Of a DNA stretch of 20,640 nucleotides, positions 1-7,370 are shown piece after piece. Each line of letters opens with the position of its first letter. Positions within the stretch are counted from its first letter, which is position 1. The stretch comes from an uncultured Oscillospiraceae bacterium (GTDB lineage: Bacteria; Bacillota; Clostridia; Oscillospirales; Acutalibacteraceae), in the NCBI GenBank assembly GCA_910588935.1, contig CAJUSM010000014.1, positions 1 through 20,640 on the forward strand. Reading direction: 5' to 3'. The notes beneath the pieces are model-generated. The model had not been told where the DNA came from. It was given only the letters and a program-made list of their open reading frames with translations, and searched no databases. A program made the translations under genes and the position numbers.

Positions 1-1
1 G

Positions 2-886
2 GTGTACATTACCAATCCCGATTACTTGGGAAATACAGTGGACCTTCTTAGCTTAGGCAAAATCGCTAGAAAATGGGGCGTCCCTCTGCTGGTAGACAAT
101 GCTCACGGCGCGTATACCCGTTTCCTTTCCCCCTCATGCCACCCTATGGACCTAGGGGCAGACATCTGCTGCGACAGCGCCCATAAGACCTTGCCGGTGC
201 TTACCGGAGGGGCTTACCTGCATATCAGCCGAAATGCTCCGGCGGTTTTTAAAGCCAGGGCCCAGAACGCTATGGCCCTGTTTGGCTCTACCAGTCCCTC
301 ATACCTAATCCTTCAATCCCTGGATTTGGCCAACCGGTATCTGGCTGAAGGATACCAAGAGAGGCTGGCAGAAACTGCGGAGGAGCTGAGGGGGCTGAAA
401 GCCCGGCTAGCCAAAAAAGGTTGGCGCTTTGCAGGGGATGAGCCTGTAAAGCTGACCATCTGCGCCAGGCAATCCGGGTATTGGGGAGAAGCCTTGGGGG
501 AAACGCTGGAAAAGCAGGGCATTGTGTGCGAATACGCGGATAGGGACTATGTGGTGCTTATGCCCTCTCCAGAGAATTCAGGGGGGGCTTTGGGGCAGCT
601 GGAGGAGGCCCTTGCCGGGCTGGAGCAGCTGCCGGTAATTTCCGGAGGCCCGCCAGCTTTTATCCCCCCAAAACGCGTGATGACAGTAAAGGAGGCTATG
701 GGACTACCCTGTGAGGAGGTAAGCCCCAGGCAGGCGGTTGGGCGGCTGGTAGCCTGGCCGGCGGCTGCCTGTCCCCCAGCCATTTCTCCGGTGGTACCAG
801 GGGAAGTGGCGGGGAAGAGAGCCATGGAGATTTATGAGTACTATGGGATCGGAGAGGTTCTAGTGGCCACAGGCTCTTGGCTATAA
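2..886 (+). CDS. Orn/Lys/Arg decarboxylase family protein, 5'-truncated by the window edge
   Basis: PLP-dependent basic amino-acid decarboxylase (aminotransferase fold type I), the family that makes polyamines such as agmatine, cadaverine or putrescine in the cytosol. The visible 294 residues start inside the large PLP domain. They carry the cofactor-binding VDNAHG motif (Asp32, His35 of the visible part) and the Schiff-base lysine in SAHKTLP (Lys62), the hallmark of this family. The C-terminal small domain follows, ending TGSWL and TAA. Short Gram-positive members (YaaO type) are about 480 residues, so roughly 190 N-terminal residues lie upstream. The GTG at position 2 is in frame but is not the true start. 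Which amino acid is decarboxylated cannot be read from this fragment. No clear terminator follows; the next gene has its own promoter 40 bases downstream. Confidence 0.9.
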   Translation: MYITNPDYLGNTVDLLSLGKIARKWGVPLLVDNAHGAYTRFLSPSCHPMDLGADICCDSAHKTLPVLTGGAYLHISRNAPAVFKARAQNAMALFGSTSPSYLILQSLDLANRYLAEGYQERLAETAEELRGLKARLAKKGWRFAGDEPVKLTICARQSGYWGEALGETLEKQGIVCEYADRDYVVLMPSPENSGGALGQLEEALAGLEQLPVISGGPPAFIPPKRVMTVKEAMGLPCEEVSPRQAVGRLVAWPAAACPPAISPVVPGEVAGKRAMEIYEYYGIGEVLVATGSWL

Positions 887-925
887 TCTTTCAGTTTTCA
901 GTTGCCTTTAATATCGTTTTCTGTG

Positions 926-954
926 TGGACAGAGCTTCTGGGCTGTGGTATAAT
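926..954 (+). promoter_or_regulatory. Vegetative promoter of the hemerythrin-receiver gene
   Basis: A -35 box TGGACA (926-931), a 17-base spacer and a perfect -10 TATAAT (949-954). The -10 is preceded by TGG, giving an extended -10. The predicted start near 961 leaves a leader of about 80 bases before the ATG at 1042. Confidence 0.75.
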
Positions 955-974
955 AATTCCTGAAATAAATATTT

Positions 975-1020
975 GCAGCCCGGCTGCCAGGTGCATTTCA
1001 CCTAAATATTCCGCCGGGCT
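975..1020 (+). promoter_or_regulatory. Structured 5' leader with alternative stems
   Basis: The leader contains a perfect 8-bp stem, AGCCCGGC (977-984) with GCCGGGCT (1013-1020). It encloses a second hairpin, AGGTG (989-993) with CACCT (999-1003). The left arm can instead fold locally, because GCAGCC (975-980) is complementary to GGCTGC (982-987). The two folds are mutually exclusive. The Shine-Dalgarno AGGAGG follows at 1029-1034. No T-run follows, so this is not an intrinsic terminator, and I do not recognise a known riboswitch class. A regulatory role is an inference. Confidence 0.4.
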
Positions 1021-1041
1021 CATGCTATAGGAGGAATTTTT

Positions 1042-2409
1042 ATGGACAATCAGCTGGTCTGGCGGGACGAGTACAGCATTGGTGTGGAAACCATTGACAA
1101 AGAGCATCGCAGGCTGTTTAAAATCATCAATAAGCTGCTGGCTTTTGGGGAAGAGGAAAAGAAAAACCAGCGAACCTACCAGGAAGGGATTAAATTTTTT
1201 AAAGGCCACACCTTACAGCATTTTGCCGATGAGGAGGAATACATGGCCTCGGTGGGGTATGAGGGCCTAGAAAGACATAGGCATATACATGAGGGCTTTC
1301 GGGCAAATACCCTTCCTGCCCTTGAAAAGGAGATGGAGGATTCAGGCTATGCAGGCGATGCGGTAGACCACTTTTTGGGCGTGTGCGCCGGCTGGCTTAT
1401 TGGCCATACTCTTATTGAAGACCAGGCGATTGCAGGCAGAAAGTCCAGTAAATGGGACAGCCTTTTGCCGGAGGGGGAGTTAGCTGCTTTAAAAAAGTCT
1501 ATTATTCAGCTTACCTTCGACATGTTCCATTTGGAGTCTCAGGTAGTGAGTGATACATATGGCGGAGAAAAGTTTGGCCAGGGAATTTATTACAGGCTTG
1601 TATACAGCCTGCCTGGCGGAGAAGAGAAGAAGCAGGAAATCCTAATGGTTTTTGAAGAAAAACTGCTGATTAATACCGTAGGAAAGGTAATGGGCATACA
1701 GACCAACAAAATGAACACAATGTTGGTAAATGCCACCCGGTATACGGCTCGCCAGTTTGTGGGCCGGGTGTTGGAGCAGATGCCAGAAGGGGAAACCTAT
1801 GAGCTTAGCGAAGAAAACCTTTTGACCTACGAGCAGTTTCACCAGGTGTTCCAAAGGGAAAAGCCCCAGGTGAGCTTGCTTTTTAATACGGGAGGCTCGG
1901 GGTATTTTGCCTACTGTGCCATTGCCCCCCATTTGCTGGAAAAAGGCGTGGGCACTCCCATTGAAAACGAGAACGCCATTAAGGAAGTAGAAAAATACCT
2001 GATGAGGCGGGAAGCCCAGGAAACCGCGGCAGTCACCAAGAAAAAGGTGCTGGTGGTAGACGATTCCGCCACCATCCGTATGGGAATGAAGCAGCTGCTG
2101 GGAGAGCAATATGAGGTGGATACAGTGGATTCTGGCGCTGGAGCGTTCCGGGCAATTACTTTGAACCAGCCGGACCTGGTGCTGCTGGATTATGAGATGC
2201 CGGTTTGTGACGGCCGGCAGACATTGGAAATGCTCCGCTCGGTAGAGGACTTTAAGGATGTGCCGGTTATCTTCCTAACAGGCAGGCGGGACCCGGAAAG
2301 CATGATCAAGGTTATGCCCCTGAACCCGGCAGGCTACCTATTAAAATACCTGAAGCCAGAGGAGATCAAAAAGAAAATTGAGAACTTCCTGGAAAACGGG
2401 AAGCTCTAA
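1042..2409 (+). CDS. Bacteriohemerythrin - central domain - response-regulator receiver fusion protein
   Basis: A 455-residue cytosolic protein with no signal peptide or membrane segment. Residues 1-135 are a bacteriohemerythrin with every canonical di-iron ligand: His22, His60, Glu64, His79, His83, His122 and Asp127, with spacings H-x3-E, H-x3-H and H-x4-D. Residues about 145-325 form a separate alpha/beta domain that I cannot name firmly; its length and context are reminiscent of CheX/CheC-type chemotaxis phosphatases. Residues 333-455 are a receiver domain with acidic Asp340/Asp341, phosphoacceptor Asp383 in LVLLDYEMP, Thr413 and Lys435. No DNA-binding or enzymatic output domain follows. 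The start is set by AGGAGG seven bases upstream. By family knowledge the hemerythrin domain binds O2 or NO. Coupling that to phosphorylation is an inference. The gene is monocistronic between its promoter and a strong terminator. Confidence 0.85.
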   Translation: MDNQLVWRDEYSIGVETIDKEHRRLFKIINKLLAFGEEEKKNQRTYQEGIKFFKGHTLQHFADEEEYMASVGYEGLERHRHIHEGFRANTLPALEKEMEDSGYAGDAVDHFLGVCAGWLIGHTLIEDQAIAGRKSSKWDSLLPEGELAALKKSIIQLTFDMFHLESQVVSDTYGGEKFGQGIYYRLVYSLPGGEEKKQEILMVFEEKLLINTVGKVMGIQTNKMNTMLVNATRYTARQFVGRVLEQMPEGETYELSEENLLTYEQFHQVFQREKPQVSLLFNTGGSGYFAYCAIAPHLLEKGVGTPIENENAIKEVEKYLMRREAQETAAVTKKKVLVVDDSATIRMGMKQLLGEQYEVDTVDSGAGAFRAITLNQPDLVLLDYEMPVCDGRQTLEMLRSVEDFKDVPVIFLTGRRDPESMIKVMPLNPAGYLLKYLKPEEIKKKIENFLENGKL

Positions 2410-2414
2410 GAAAA

Positions 2415-2450
2415 AAAGAAAGGGCCGCCAGGTAAGGCGGTCCTTTCTTT
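2415..2450. terminator. Strong bidirectional intrinsic terminator
   Basis: A 15-bp stem with one G-T wobble (arms 2415-2429 and 2436-2450) and a 6-base loop, starting just after the TAA at 2407-2409. A-runs and T-runs flank both sides, so it works on either strand. It ends the hemerythrin-receiver transcript and can also stop the minus-strand lipoprotein transcript. The 130 bases between it and the lipoprotein stop hold nothing I recognise. Confidence 0.9.
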
Positions 2451-2581
2451 TTGAGAATCGGTTAAAATATCAGCGTTTTAGGGGAGAAACTATTGCAAAA
2501 AATCAGCGGTCTCCCGGCGGGTCTGTATGCTCTGCCGCTCTTAGAGTTTGTCCAATACCCCAAAGCTTGCCGCCGGCCCGA

Positions 2582-2905
2582 TTAGGGCAGGGATAAACAC
2601 AGGCCCGGCATCCTAGAGTGCGCCGGCCATGAGGCGGCGGGCGTCTGGCTGGGTGTAAGCAGGTCGATGAAGAGCGCGTAATCCCGGAGCTCTGGAACGG
2701 CCAGCAGCACGTCTCGAAAGTCCTCAGTGGGGTCATTGGAGTTCAGCTCCATAACTACAGTGAGCTGAGGCTTTTGGCCGGTTTCTCCTTCTTCGGGGGC
2801 AGAGTTGGGCGCCGGGGAAGGAGGGGTGGTTTTACAGGCCACCAGCAGGATGAGAATTATGGCAATGGCTAGGATGGTAAAAAAAGGGATGGAGCTCTTT
2901 TTCAT
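2582..2905 (-). CDS. Small putative lipoprotein, possibly with a degraded C-terminus
   Basis: Predicted 107 residues. The N-terminus MKKSSIPFFTILAIAI begins a type II signal peptide: a KK pair, a long hydrophobic stretch and a lipobox LVAC with Cys at about residue 24. This predicts anchoring on the outer face of the membrane. A Pro/Ser/Glu-rich linker follows, then about 40 residues (VVMELNSNDPTEDFRDVLLA...) that look like a short folded segment. The start was chosen because GGAGG sits seven bases upstream; an in-frame ATG 16 codons earlier has no such site. The last ~25 residues are rich in Pro, Ser and Trp and unlike the rest, so a frameshift or truncation is possible. Upstream is a perfect palindrome GAACGCGTTC (2939-2948), a possible operator. 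I do not recognise a family. Confidence 0.5.
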   Translation of the reverse strand: MKKSSIPFFTILAIAIILILLVACKTTPPSPAPNSAPEEGETGQKPQLTVVMELNSNDPTEDFRDVLLAVPELRDYALFIDLLTPSQTPAASWPAHSRMPGLCLSLP

Positions 2906-3033
2906 AATAGTACCTCCTTTGGGGCCAGATATACTCGCGAACGCGTTCACCATAATGGCTTGGACCCCTTTTGCCTATAAGAAAGCGAGGAGGCAGGAAA
3001 TGGTTGCATTTTTTTAAAAAAATTTAAAAATTT

Positions 3034-4107
3034 TTACTCTTTCTCTTTCTCACGTCTTTCCCGTTCCATCAGCCGCCGCCCAGCGCATTTTTGGGGATCA
3101 ATCCGCCACTGACACACAGCGCAGTGCAGGCATTTTCCCGGTTTCTCTCCGGCCAGGGCTTTTCTGGGCCAATCGCTGTCTACCAAGGCGCTGCGGCCAA
3201 TGTCCACCATGTCCACATTGGTAGCCTCCAACGCCCCCTGGGCCTGCTCAGGCGTACAGATGGAGTTGACGGCAAACACGGGTACATTTACCGCTTTTTT
3301 TATCTCTCCGGCGCCATATACAAACTCATGGTAGGGAAAAGCTTCGGGCTTAATCGGGTCCGACTCTCCGGCAAACCCGCCGGAAACATCAATGAAGTCC
3401 ACGCCTGCCTTTTCTAGGGCAACAGCATGAGCAATTCCCTCTTTCAGGGTAGGCTCAAAGCACCCCAAACGAATGCCAATGACAAAGCGACTGTCTGTGC
3501 CCTGGCGGATCCCCTGGATTATTGGTTCCACAAAATTCATAGCGTCGCAATATTGGTCTTCCCTGCGGTTGATCCGGCTGTTAAAGAATTGGCAGAGCAG
3601 GTAGCTGTGGCAGCCGTGAAGCTCCACCCCGTCATATCCGGCTTTCCAGGCCCTGATGCCGGCTTGGATAAAATGCTCTTGGGTGGCCTCAATCTCTTTT
3701 CCTGTCATAGCGCGGCCCTGCTTTAACTTTCCGTCTACCTGGGCGCTATAGGCAGAGGGGCAGAGCAGCGTATCACTCATAGCCACCACCCCCGCATGAT
3801 GAATTTGCATAAAAATGGGGGTTCCCAGCTGGTGTACAGCCTCTGCAATGGCCCGGTTCCCCGGGATGTGCTCATCCCTCCAAAGACCGATCTGGTGGGC
3901 TCGGAGCTTTCCCTCTGGCGAGACGCAGGTAGCCTCCTGAATCACCAGCCCGGCACCGCCCCGGGCCAGAGCGGTGTAATGTGCCACAGCGGCTGGGGCA
4001 GCAAAGCCCTCCTCATCAGAATTGGTCATAATTACCAGTGGGGGAATACAGACACGGTTGCCAATTTTTGTTTGGCGAATAGTAAAAGAGTCTTGGAGTT
4101 TTTTCAT
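3034..4107 (-). CDS. Old Yellow Enzyme family NADH:flavin oxidoreductase with a four-cysteine tail
   Basis: A 357-residue FMN-dependent (beta/alpha)8 oxidoreductase, the family that reduces activated C=C bonds such as enones and enoates using NAD(P)H. Visible family motifs are QIHHAG (residues 101-106) and the substrate-binding pair in ELHGCHSYLL (His164, His167), followed by the usual Gln-Phe and Arg-Asp-Tyr region. Near the C-terminus is a cysteine cluster Cys326-x2-Cys329-x2-Cys332-x8-Cys341. It resembles the [4Fe-4S] site of 2,4-dienoyl-CoA reductase and trimethylamine dehydrogenase relatives, but the protein stops 16 residues later, without their C-terminal FAD/NAD domains. The start has AGGAGG seven bases upstream; a longer in-frame start is not needed. 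It lies 32 bases downstream of the aminopeptidase gene, probably in one operon. The substrate is unknown. Confidence 0.88.
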   Translation of the reverse strand: MKKLQDSFTIRQTKIGNRVCIPPLVIMTNSDEEGFAAPAAVAHYTALARGGAGLVIQEATCVSPEGKLRAHQIGLWRDEHIPGNRAIAEAVHQLGTPIFMQIHHAGVVAMSDTLLCPSAYSAQVDGKLKQGRAMTGKEIEATQEHFIQAGIRAWKAGYDGVELHGCHSYLLCQFFNSRINRREDQYCDAMNFVEPIIQGIRQGTDSRFVIGIRLGCFEPTLKEGIAHAVALEKAGVDFIDVSGGFAGESDPIKPEAFPYHEFVYGAGEIKKAVNVPVFAVNSICTPEQAQGALEATNVDMVDIGRSALVDSDWPRKALAGEKPGKCLHCAVCQWRIDPQKCAGRRLMERERREKEKE

Positions 4108-4139
4108 AGGGAATCCTCCTGATAAGTTGTAGGGTGCTT

Positions 4140-5195
4140 TTACGCTTTTACAGTGCAAAAATCAAATCCATTCTCCATTTCTCGGGAAAGGCGGACCAAA
4201 AAGGCGCTGAGCAGCTCAATGCAGGCCTCTATATCTTTCCAGCTGCCCACCTCCACAGAGCTGTGCATATACCGCAAGGGAATGGAAACCAGCGCCATGG
4301 GAATACCCTCTCCAATCCGGTTCACAGTATCACCGTCAGTACCGGTGCGGCCGGTGGCGATTTCCCACTGCAGGTGAAAGCCCAGTTCTTTCCCGGTTTC
4401 CTGCAGCAGGGCGTTCAGCTTTTTATTGACCACCGAGGCCTTGCACAGCACAGGGCCCTCTCCCAGCTTTACTTCTCCTGTATTTCCAGGATCCGTGCCC
4501 GGCGCATCGCTGGCCCAGGTCACATCTACGGCAATGGCGCAGTCAGGCTTTACCCGGGCAGCGGCATAGTAGGCGCCTCGGCCGCTGGTCTCCTCCCCTA
4601 CAGTAGCGGCCGCGTAAATACCAATGGAGGCTCCCTGTCCGGCAGCCTTTTTAGCGGCCTCCAATACCACAAAGGCTCCGGTGCGGTTGTCTAGAGCACG
4701 GCAGGTAAAGCAGTGGTTCATCAGTTCTCTTACCCCTACATCGGCGCATACAGGGTCCCCTACAGCCACAGCCGCCGCGGCTTCTTCTTTAGAGGTGGCC
4801 CCAATATCTACCAACAGATCCTTATCCTCAATCTTCTCCTTCTTCACTAGGTTAGAAGAAGTGGCAATTACACCGGAAACCAGGTTCCCCTCATGCCAAA
4901 CCTGGACCGGCGAGCCCACATACAGCCGGGGGCGGGTTCCACCCGCGCTGGTCAGCCGCAGCCGGCCGGAATCATCGATATGGGTAACCACAAAACCAAT
5001 TTCGTCAATATGCCCGCACAGCAGAATTTTATGAGCTGCCTTAGGGTTTACCACAGAAATAGCGTTGCCGGCAGGGTCGGTAAGCTGAGCATGGGCAAAT
5101 TCTCGGCCAAATGCCAGAACCTTTTCCTGAATGGCCTCTTCATAGCCGCTGACAGAAGGGGTTGTAAGGAGATCTTTTAAAAATTCACGGTTCAT
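4140..5195 (-). CDS. M42 family glutamyl/leucyl-type aminopeptidase (TET-like)
   Basis: A 351-residue di-metal aminopeptidase of the M42 family (FrvX/YsdC/TET type). Relatives form large cytosolic tetrahedral complexes that trim peptides released by proteases. All catalytic residues are visible: His62 and Asp64 in CGHIDEIGF, bridging Asp169 in RALDNRTG, general base Glu201 and metal ligand Glu202 in GEETSGRGA, Asp224 in AVDVT, and His311 in MHSSVEVG. The length is normal for the family. The start at 5195 has AAGGAG seven bases upstream. It is first in a minus-strand operon with the Old Yellow Enzyme gene. Substrate preference (Glu/Asp, Leu or Lys) cannot be predicted with confidence. Confidence 0.93.
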   Translation of the reverse strand: MNREFLKDLLTTPSVSGYEEAIQEKVLAFGREFAHAQLTDPAGNAISVVNPKAAHKILLCGHIDEIGFVVTHIDDSGRLRLTSAGGTRPRLYVGSPVQVWHEGNLVSGVIATSSNLVKKEKIEDKDLLVDIGATSKEEAAAAVAVGDPVCADVGVRELMNHCFTCRALDNRTGAFVVLEAAKKAAGQGASIGIYAAATVGEETSGRGAYYAAARVKPDCAIAVDVTWASDAPGTDPGNTGEVKLGEGPVLCKASVVNKKLNALLQETGKELGFHLQWEIATGRTGTDGDTVNRIGEGIPMALVSIPLRYMHSSVEVGSWKDIEACIELLSAFLVRLSREMENGFDFCTVKA

Positions 5196-5229
5196 AACGG
5201 TGCTCCTTTTCTCAATTTTGTTTGCACCC

Positions 5230-5258
5230 AGTATACCATATTTCAAGAGGAGGCACAA
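5230..5258 (-). promoter_or_regulatory. Promoter of the aminopeptidase - Old Yellow Enzyme operon
   Basis: Read on the minus strand: -35 TTGTGC (5258-5253), a 17-base spacer and -10 TATACT (5235-5230), with TGG before the -10 making it extended. It predicts a leader of about 30 bases to the ATG at 5195. The -35 is weak, so the extended -10 probably matters. Confidence 0.55.
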
Positions 5259-5349
5259 GGAGGATCCCATAGAAACGAGGGGGGAGAGGGCGCTCAAACA
5301 TCCCTAAGAACTGTGCTGTTTTGGGCAGTGGGTTCTTCTGCCATACCCC

Positions 5350-5379
5350 TTGCATTTTCCATGGGGTTTCTGATAAAAT
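5350..5379 (+). promoter_or_regulatory. Promoter of the two-component operon
   Basis: TTGCAT (5350-5355), an 18-base spacer and TAAAAT (5374-5379), preceded by TGA, an extended -10. It is divergent from the aminopeptidase promoter, about 90 bases away. Confidence 0.5.
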
Positions 5380-5413
5380 GATAGAAAATCCATTTCTCGC
5401 CGAGGTGACCCTT

Positions 5414-6088
5414 ATGAAGCTTCTTTATGCCGAAGACGAGCCTGCTATGTCTGAGGCTGTGGTAGACATTCTGACCTATCACAACTATATGGTAGACGCT
5501 GTTCAGGACGGCCAGGACGCTTTGGACTATGCCCTGGCCCAGCCTTACGACGCCCTGATTTTGGATATTATGATGCCAAAGCTCAGCGGCCTGGAGGTGC
5601 TGCAAAAACTTCGGGCCGCTGGATGCCCCACGCCAGTGCTTCTCCTTACTGCCAAATCTCAGGTGGAGGACCAGATTGCCGGGCTGGATATGGGGGCGGA
5701 TGATTACCTGCCCAAGCCTTTTTCCATGAGCCTGCTGCTGGCCAGGGTTCGCGCCCTGCTCCGCCGGCGGGAAGGCTATACCCCTACGGTGCTCCGGTGC
5801 GGCAATCTCAGTTTAGACCAGAATCGCTGCACCCTATCTAAGGGAAGCCGGAGCCTGGTGCTGCCCCGGCTGGAATTTTTGATGATGGAGCTGCTCATGC
5901 TGAACCAGGGGATTTATCTCTCCACTGAAGAGCTATTCTGCGGGGTATGGGGGTACAATTCTGATGCCGAGCTGGGTATTGTTTGGGTATATATCTCTTA
6001 CCTGCGCAAGCGGCTGCAGGCCTTAGGGGGGAATGTAACCATTGCGGCCCGGCGGGGCGTGGGGTATACCCTGGAGGCGAGAGGATGA
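5414..6088 (+). CDS. OmpR/PhoB-family response regulator
   Basis: A 224-residue DNA-binding response regulator. The receiver domain (about 1-115) has Glu7/Asp8, phosphoacceptor Asp51 in LILDIMMP, Thr79 and Lys101 in YLPKPF. The C-terminal winged helix (about 128-224) ends with the typical RRGVGYTLEA wing and has the VYISYLRKRL recognition-helix region. The ATG at 5414 follows GAGGTG; the upstream in-frame ATGs lie in the promoter region and were rejected. Its TGA overlaps the histidine kinase start (ATGA), so the two are translationally coupled partners. Target genes are not evident. No transporter or other candidate target is attached within the operon, although a MATE exporter lies 0.5 kb downstream under its own promoter. 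Confidence 0.95.
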   Translation: MKLLYAEDEPAMSEAVVDILTYHNYMVDAVQDGQDALDYALAQPYDALILDIMMPKLSGLEVLQKLRAAGCPTPVLLLTAKSQVEDQIAGLDMGADDYLPKPFSMSLLLARVRALLRRREGYTPTVLRCGNLSLDQNRCTLSKGSRSLVLPRLEFLMMELLMLNQGIYLSTEELFCGVWGYNSDAELGIVWVYISYLRKRLQALGGNVTIAARRGVGYTLEARG

Positions 6089-7323
6089 TCCGGGCTCTGC
6101 AGCGAAAATTTGTCCTGGTGGCAATGTCTGCCATTACAGGCTTGCTGCTGGTGTTGTTGGGGACCATTAATTGGGCCAATATGCTTATGGCGGGCAGTCA
6201 GGCGGACCATACTCTGGAAATGCTCAGCGAGTACGAGGGGGATGTGGCCAATTTGCCCCCTCCTCCCTTTCAGCGCCCTGGTCCTCCCGTAGACGGGCCT
6301 AAGAATGATTACGATATTTTCCTTTCTTCCAACTATTTTGTGGTGCGGCTGGATAGAAAGGGAAATATTGCCTTTGTAGATGTAAGCCGCACCTCTGCCG
6401 TGGGAGAGGAGGAAGCCGGCGAAATGGCCCGCCAGGCGGTTAACCAAGGAGCACAGAAGGGGCAGGCCGGGCGGTTTCGCTACTTACTCCGCCATTTTCC
6501 AGAGCCTGGAGGAACCTTGGCCGTGTTTTTGGATACCTCCCAGGAGATATCCTCCTATATCCAGGTATTGCTCCTTTCTATTGGAATTGGCCTGGGGTGC
6601 TGGGGGCTGATGTTGGGGGCCGTAATTTTTATGTCCAGGCGGGCAATCCGGCCCATTGCAGAAAATATCCAGCGGCAAAAGCAGTTTGTTACCAATGCCG
6701 GCCACGAGCTGAAAACGCCTCTGGCCATTATCCAGTCCAATGTGGAGGCCATGGAGCTCTACCAGGAAGAGAACAAATGGAGCCGCAACATTAAAACGCA
6801 GATCCTGCGGCTTACTGGCCTGGTAGAGGATTTGCTGCTGCTGGCCAGGATGGAAGAGAGGGCGGAGCAGAGTGCCCGGGAAAAGCTTTGCCTGGACAAA
6901 CTGACAGCGGAGGTTCTAGAGAGCTTTGCTCCGCCGGCAGAAGAGAAAGGCATTTCGTTAAAGATAAGCCTGCGGCCAAACACTTTGGCGGAGGGGGATC
7001 GGGCCCAGGTAGTACAGCTTCTAACCATTTTAGTGGACAATGGAATTAAATATGCAGATCAGGGAGGCGTTTTGGAGGTCACTCTGGAAAAGGCAGGGGG
7101 CCATGGGGAACTGCGGCTGGAAAACACCTGCCATAGCCTGCCACAGGTCAGCCCGGATAAGCTGTTTCAGCGCTTTTACCGGGAGGACAGCGCTAGAACC
7201 CAGAAAAGCGGCGGGTATGGAATTGGCCTCTCCGTTGCCCAAGCCTTGGCGGAGGCCAACCAGATCAAGCTTTCCGCCCAATATATACAGCCCAACCGGG
7301 TACGGCTTTTGCTGCGGTTTTAA
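6085..7323 (+). CDS. Membrane-bound sensor histidine kinase
   Basis: A 412-residue kinase partner of the preceding regulator. A transmembrane helix at about 9-30 is followed by an extracytoplasmic sensor region (about 35-158, with a Pro-rich LPPPPFQRPGPP stretch). The second helix is at about 160-183. The dimerisation/phosphoacceptor domain carries His207 in NAGHELKTPLA. The ATPase domain has the N box around Asn319 (LVDNGIKYA) and a glycine-rich box at 375-382 (SGGYGIGL). The usual DxGxG G1 box is absent: at that place the sequence reads RLENTCHSLPQVSPDKLFQR, as in a Firmicutes subgroup of kinases. The start was set by the ATGA overlap with the regulator. The signal is unknown. Confidence 0.93.
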   Translation: MIRALQRKFVLVAMSAITGLLLVLLGTINWANMLMAGSQADHTLEMLSEYEGDVANLPPPPFQRPGPPVDGPKNDYDIFLSSNYFVVRLDRKGNIAFVDVSRTSAVGEEEAGEMARQAVNQGAQKGQAGRFRYLLRHFPEPGGTLAVFLDTSQEISSYIQVLLLSIGIGLGCWGLMLGAVIFMSRRAIRPIAENIQRQKQFVTNAGHELKTPLAIIQSNVEAMELYQEENKWSRNIKTQILRLTGLVEDLLLLARMEERAEQSAREKLCLDKLTAEVLESFAPPAEEKGISLKISLRPNTLAEGDRAQVVQLLTILVDNGIKYADQGGVLEVTLEKAGGHGELRLENTCHSLPQVSPDKLFQRFYREDSARTQKSGGYGIGLSVAQALAEANQIKLSAQYIQPNRVRLLLRF

Positions 7324-7337
7324 AGTCAAATAGAGAA

Positions 7338-7364
7338 AAAGCCTCAGGAGAAGCCTGGGGCTTT
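7338..7364 (+). terminator. Probable terminator of the two-component operon
   Basis: An 11-bp hairpin with one G-T wobble: AAAGCCTCAGG (7338-7348) and CCTGGGGCTTT (7354-7364) around loop AGAAG, starting 14 bases after the kinase stop. The T-tract is short (TTT then CCC), so efficiency is uncertain. Confidence 0.6.
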
Positions 7365-7370
7365 CCCTGT

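Noticed and set aside
961..1041. Known riboswitch classes (c-di-GMP, SAM, preQ1) in the hemerythrin leader
   Set aside because: I could not find the conserved core bases of any of these; only the stems are clear.
5196..5297. Longer N-terminus for the M42 peptidase
   Set aside because: The extension crosses the promoter region and its start lacks the well-placed AAGGAG found before the ATG at 5195.
5983..6084. Upstream in-frame extension of the histidine kinase
   Set aside because: It would lie inside the response regulator gene; the ATGA overlap start gives a normal N-terminal transmembrane helix.
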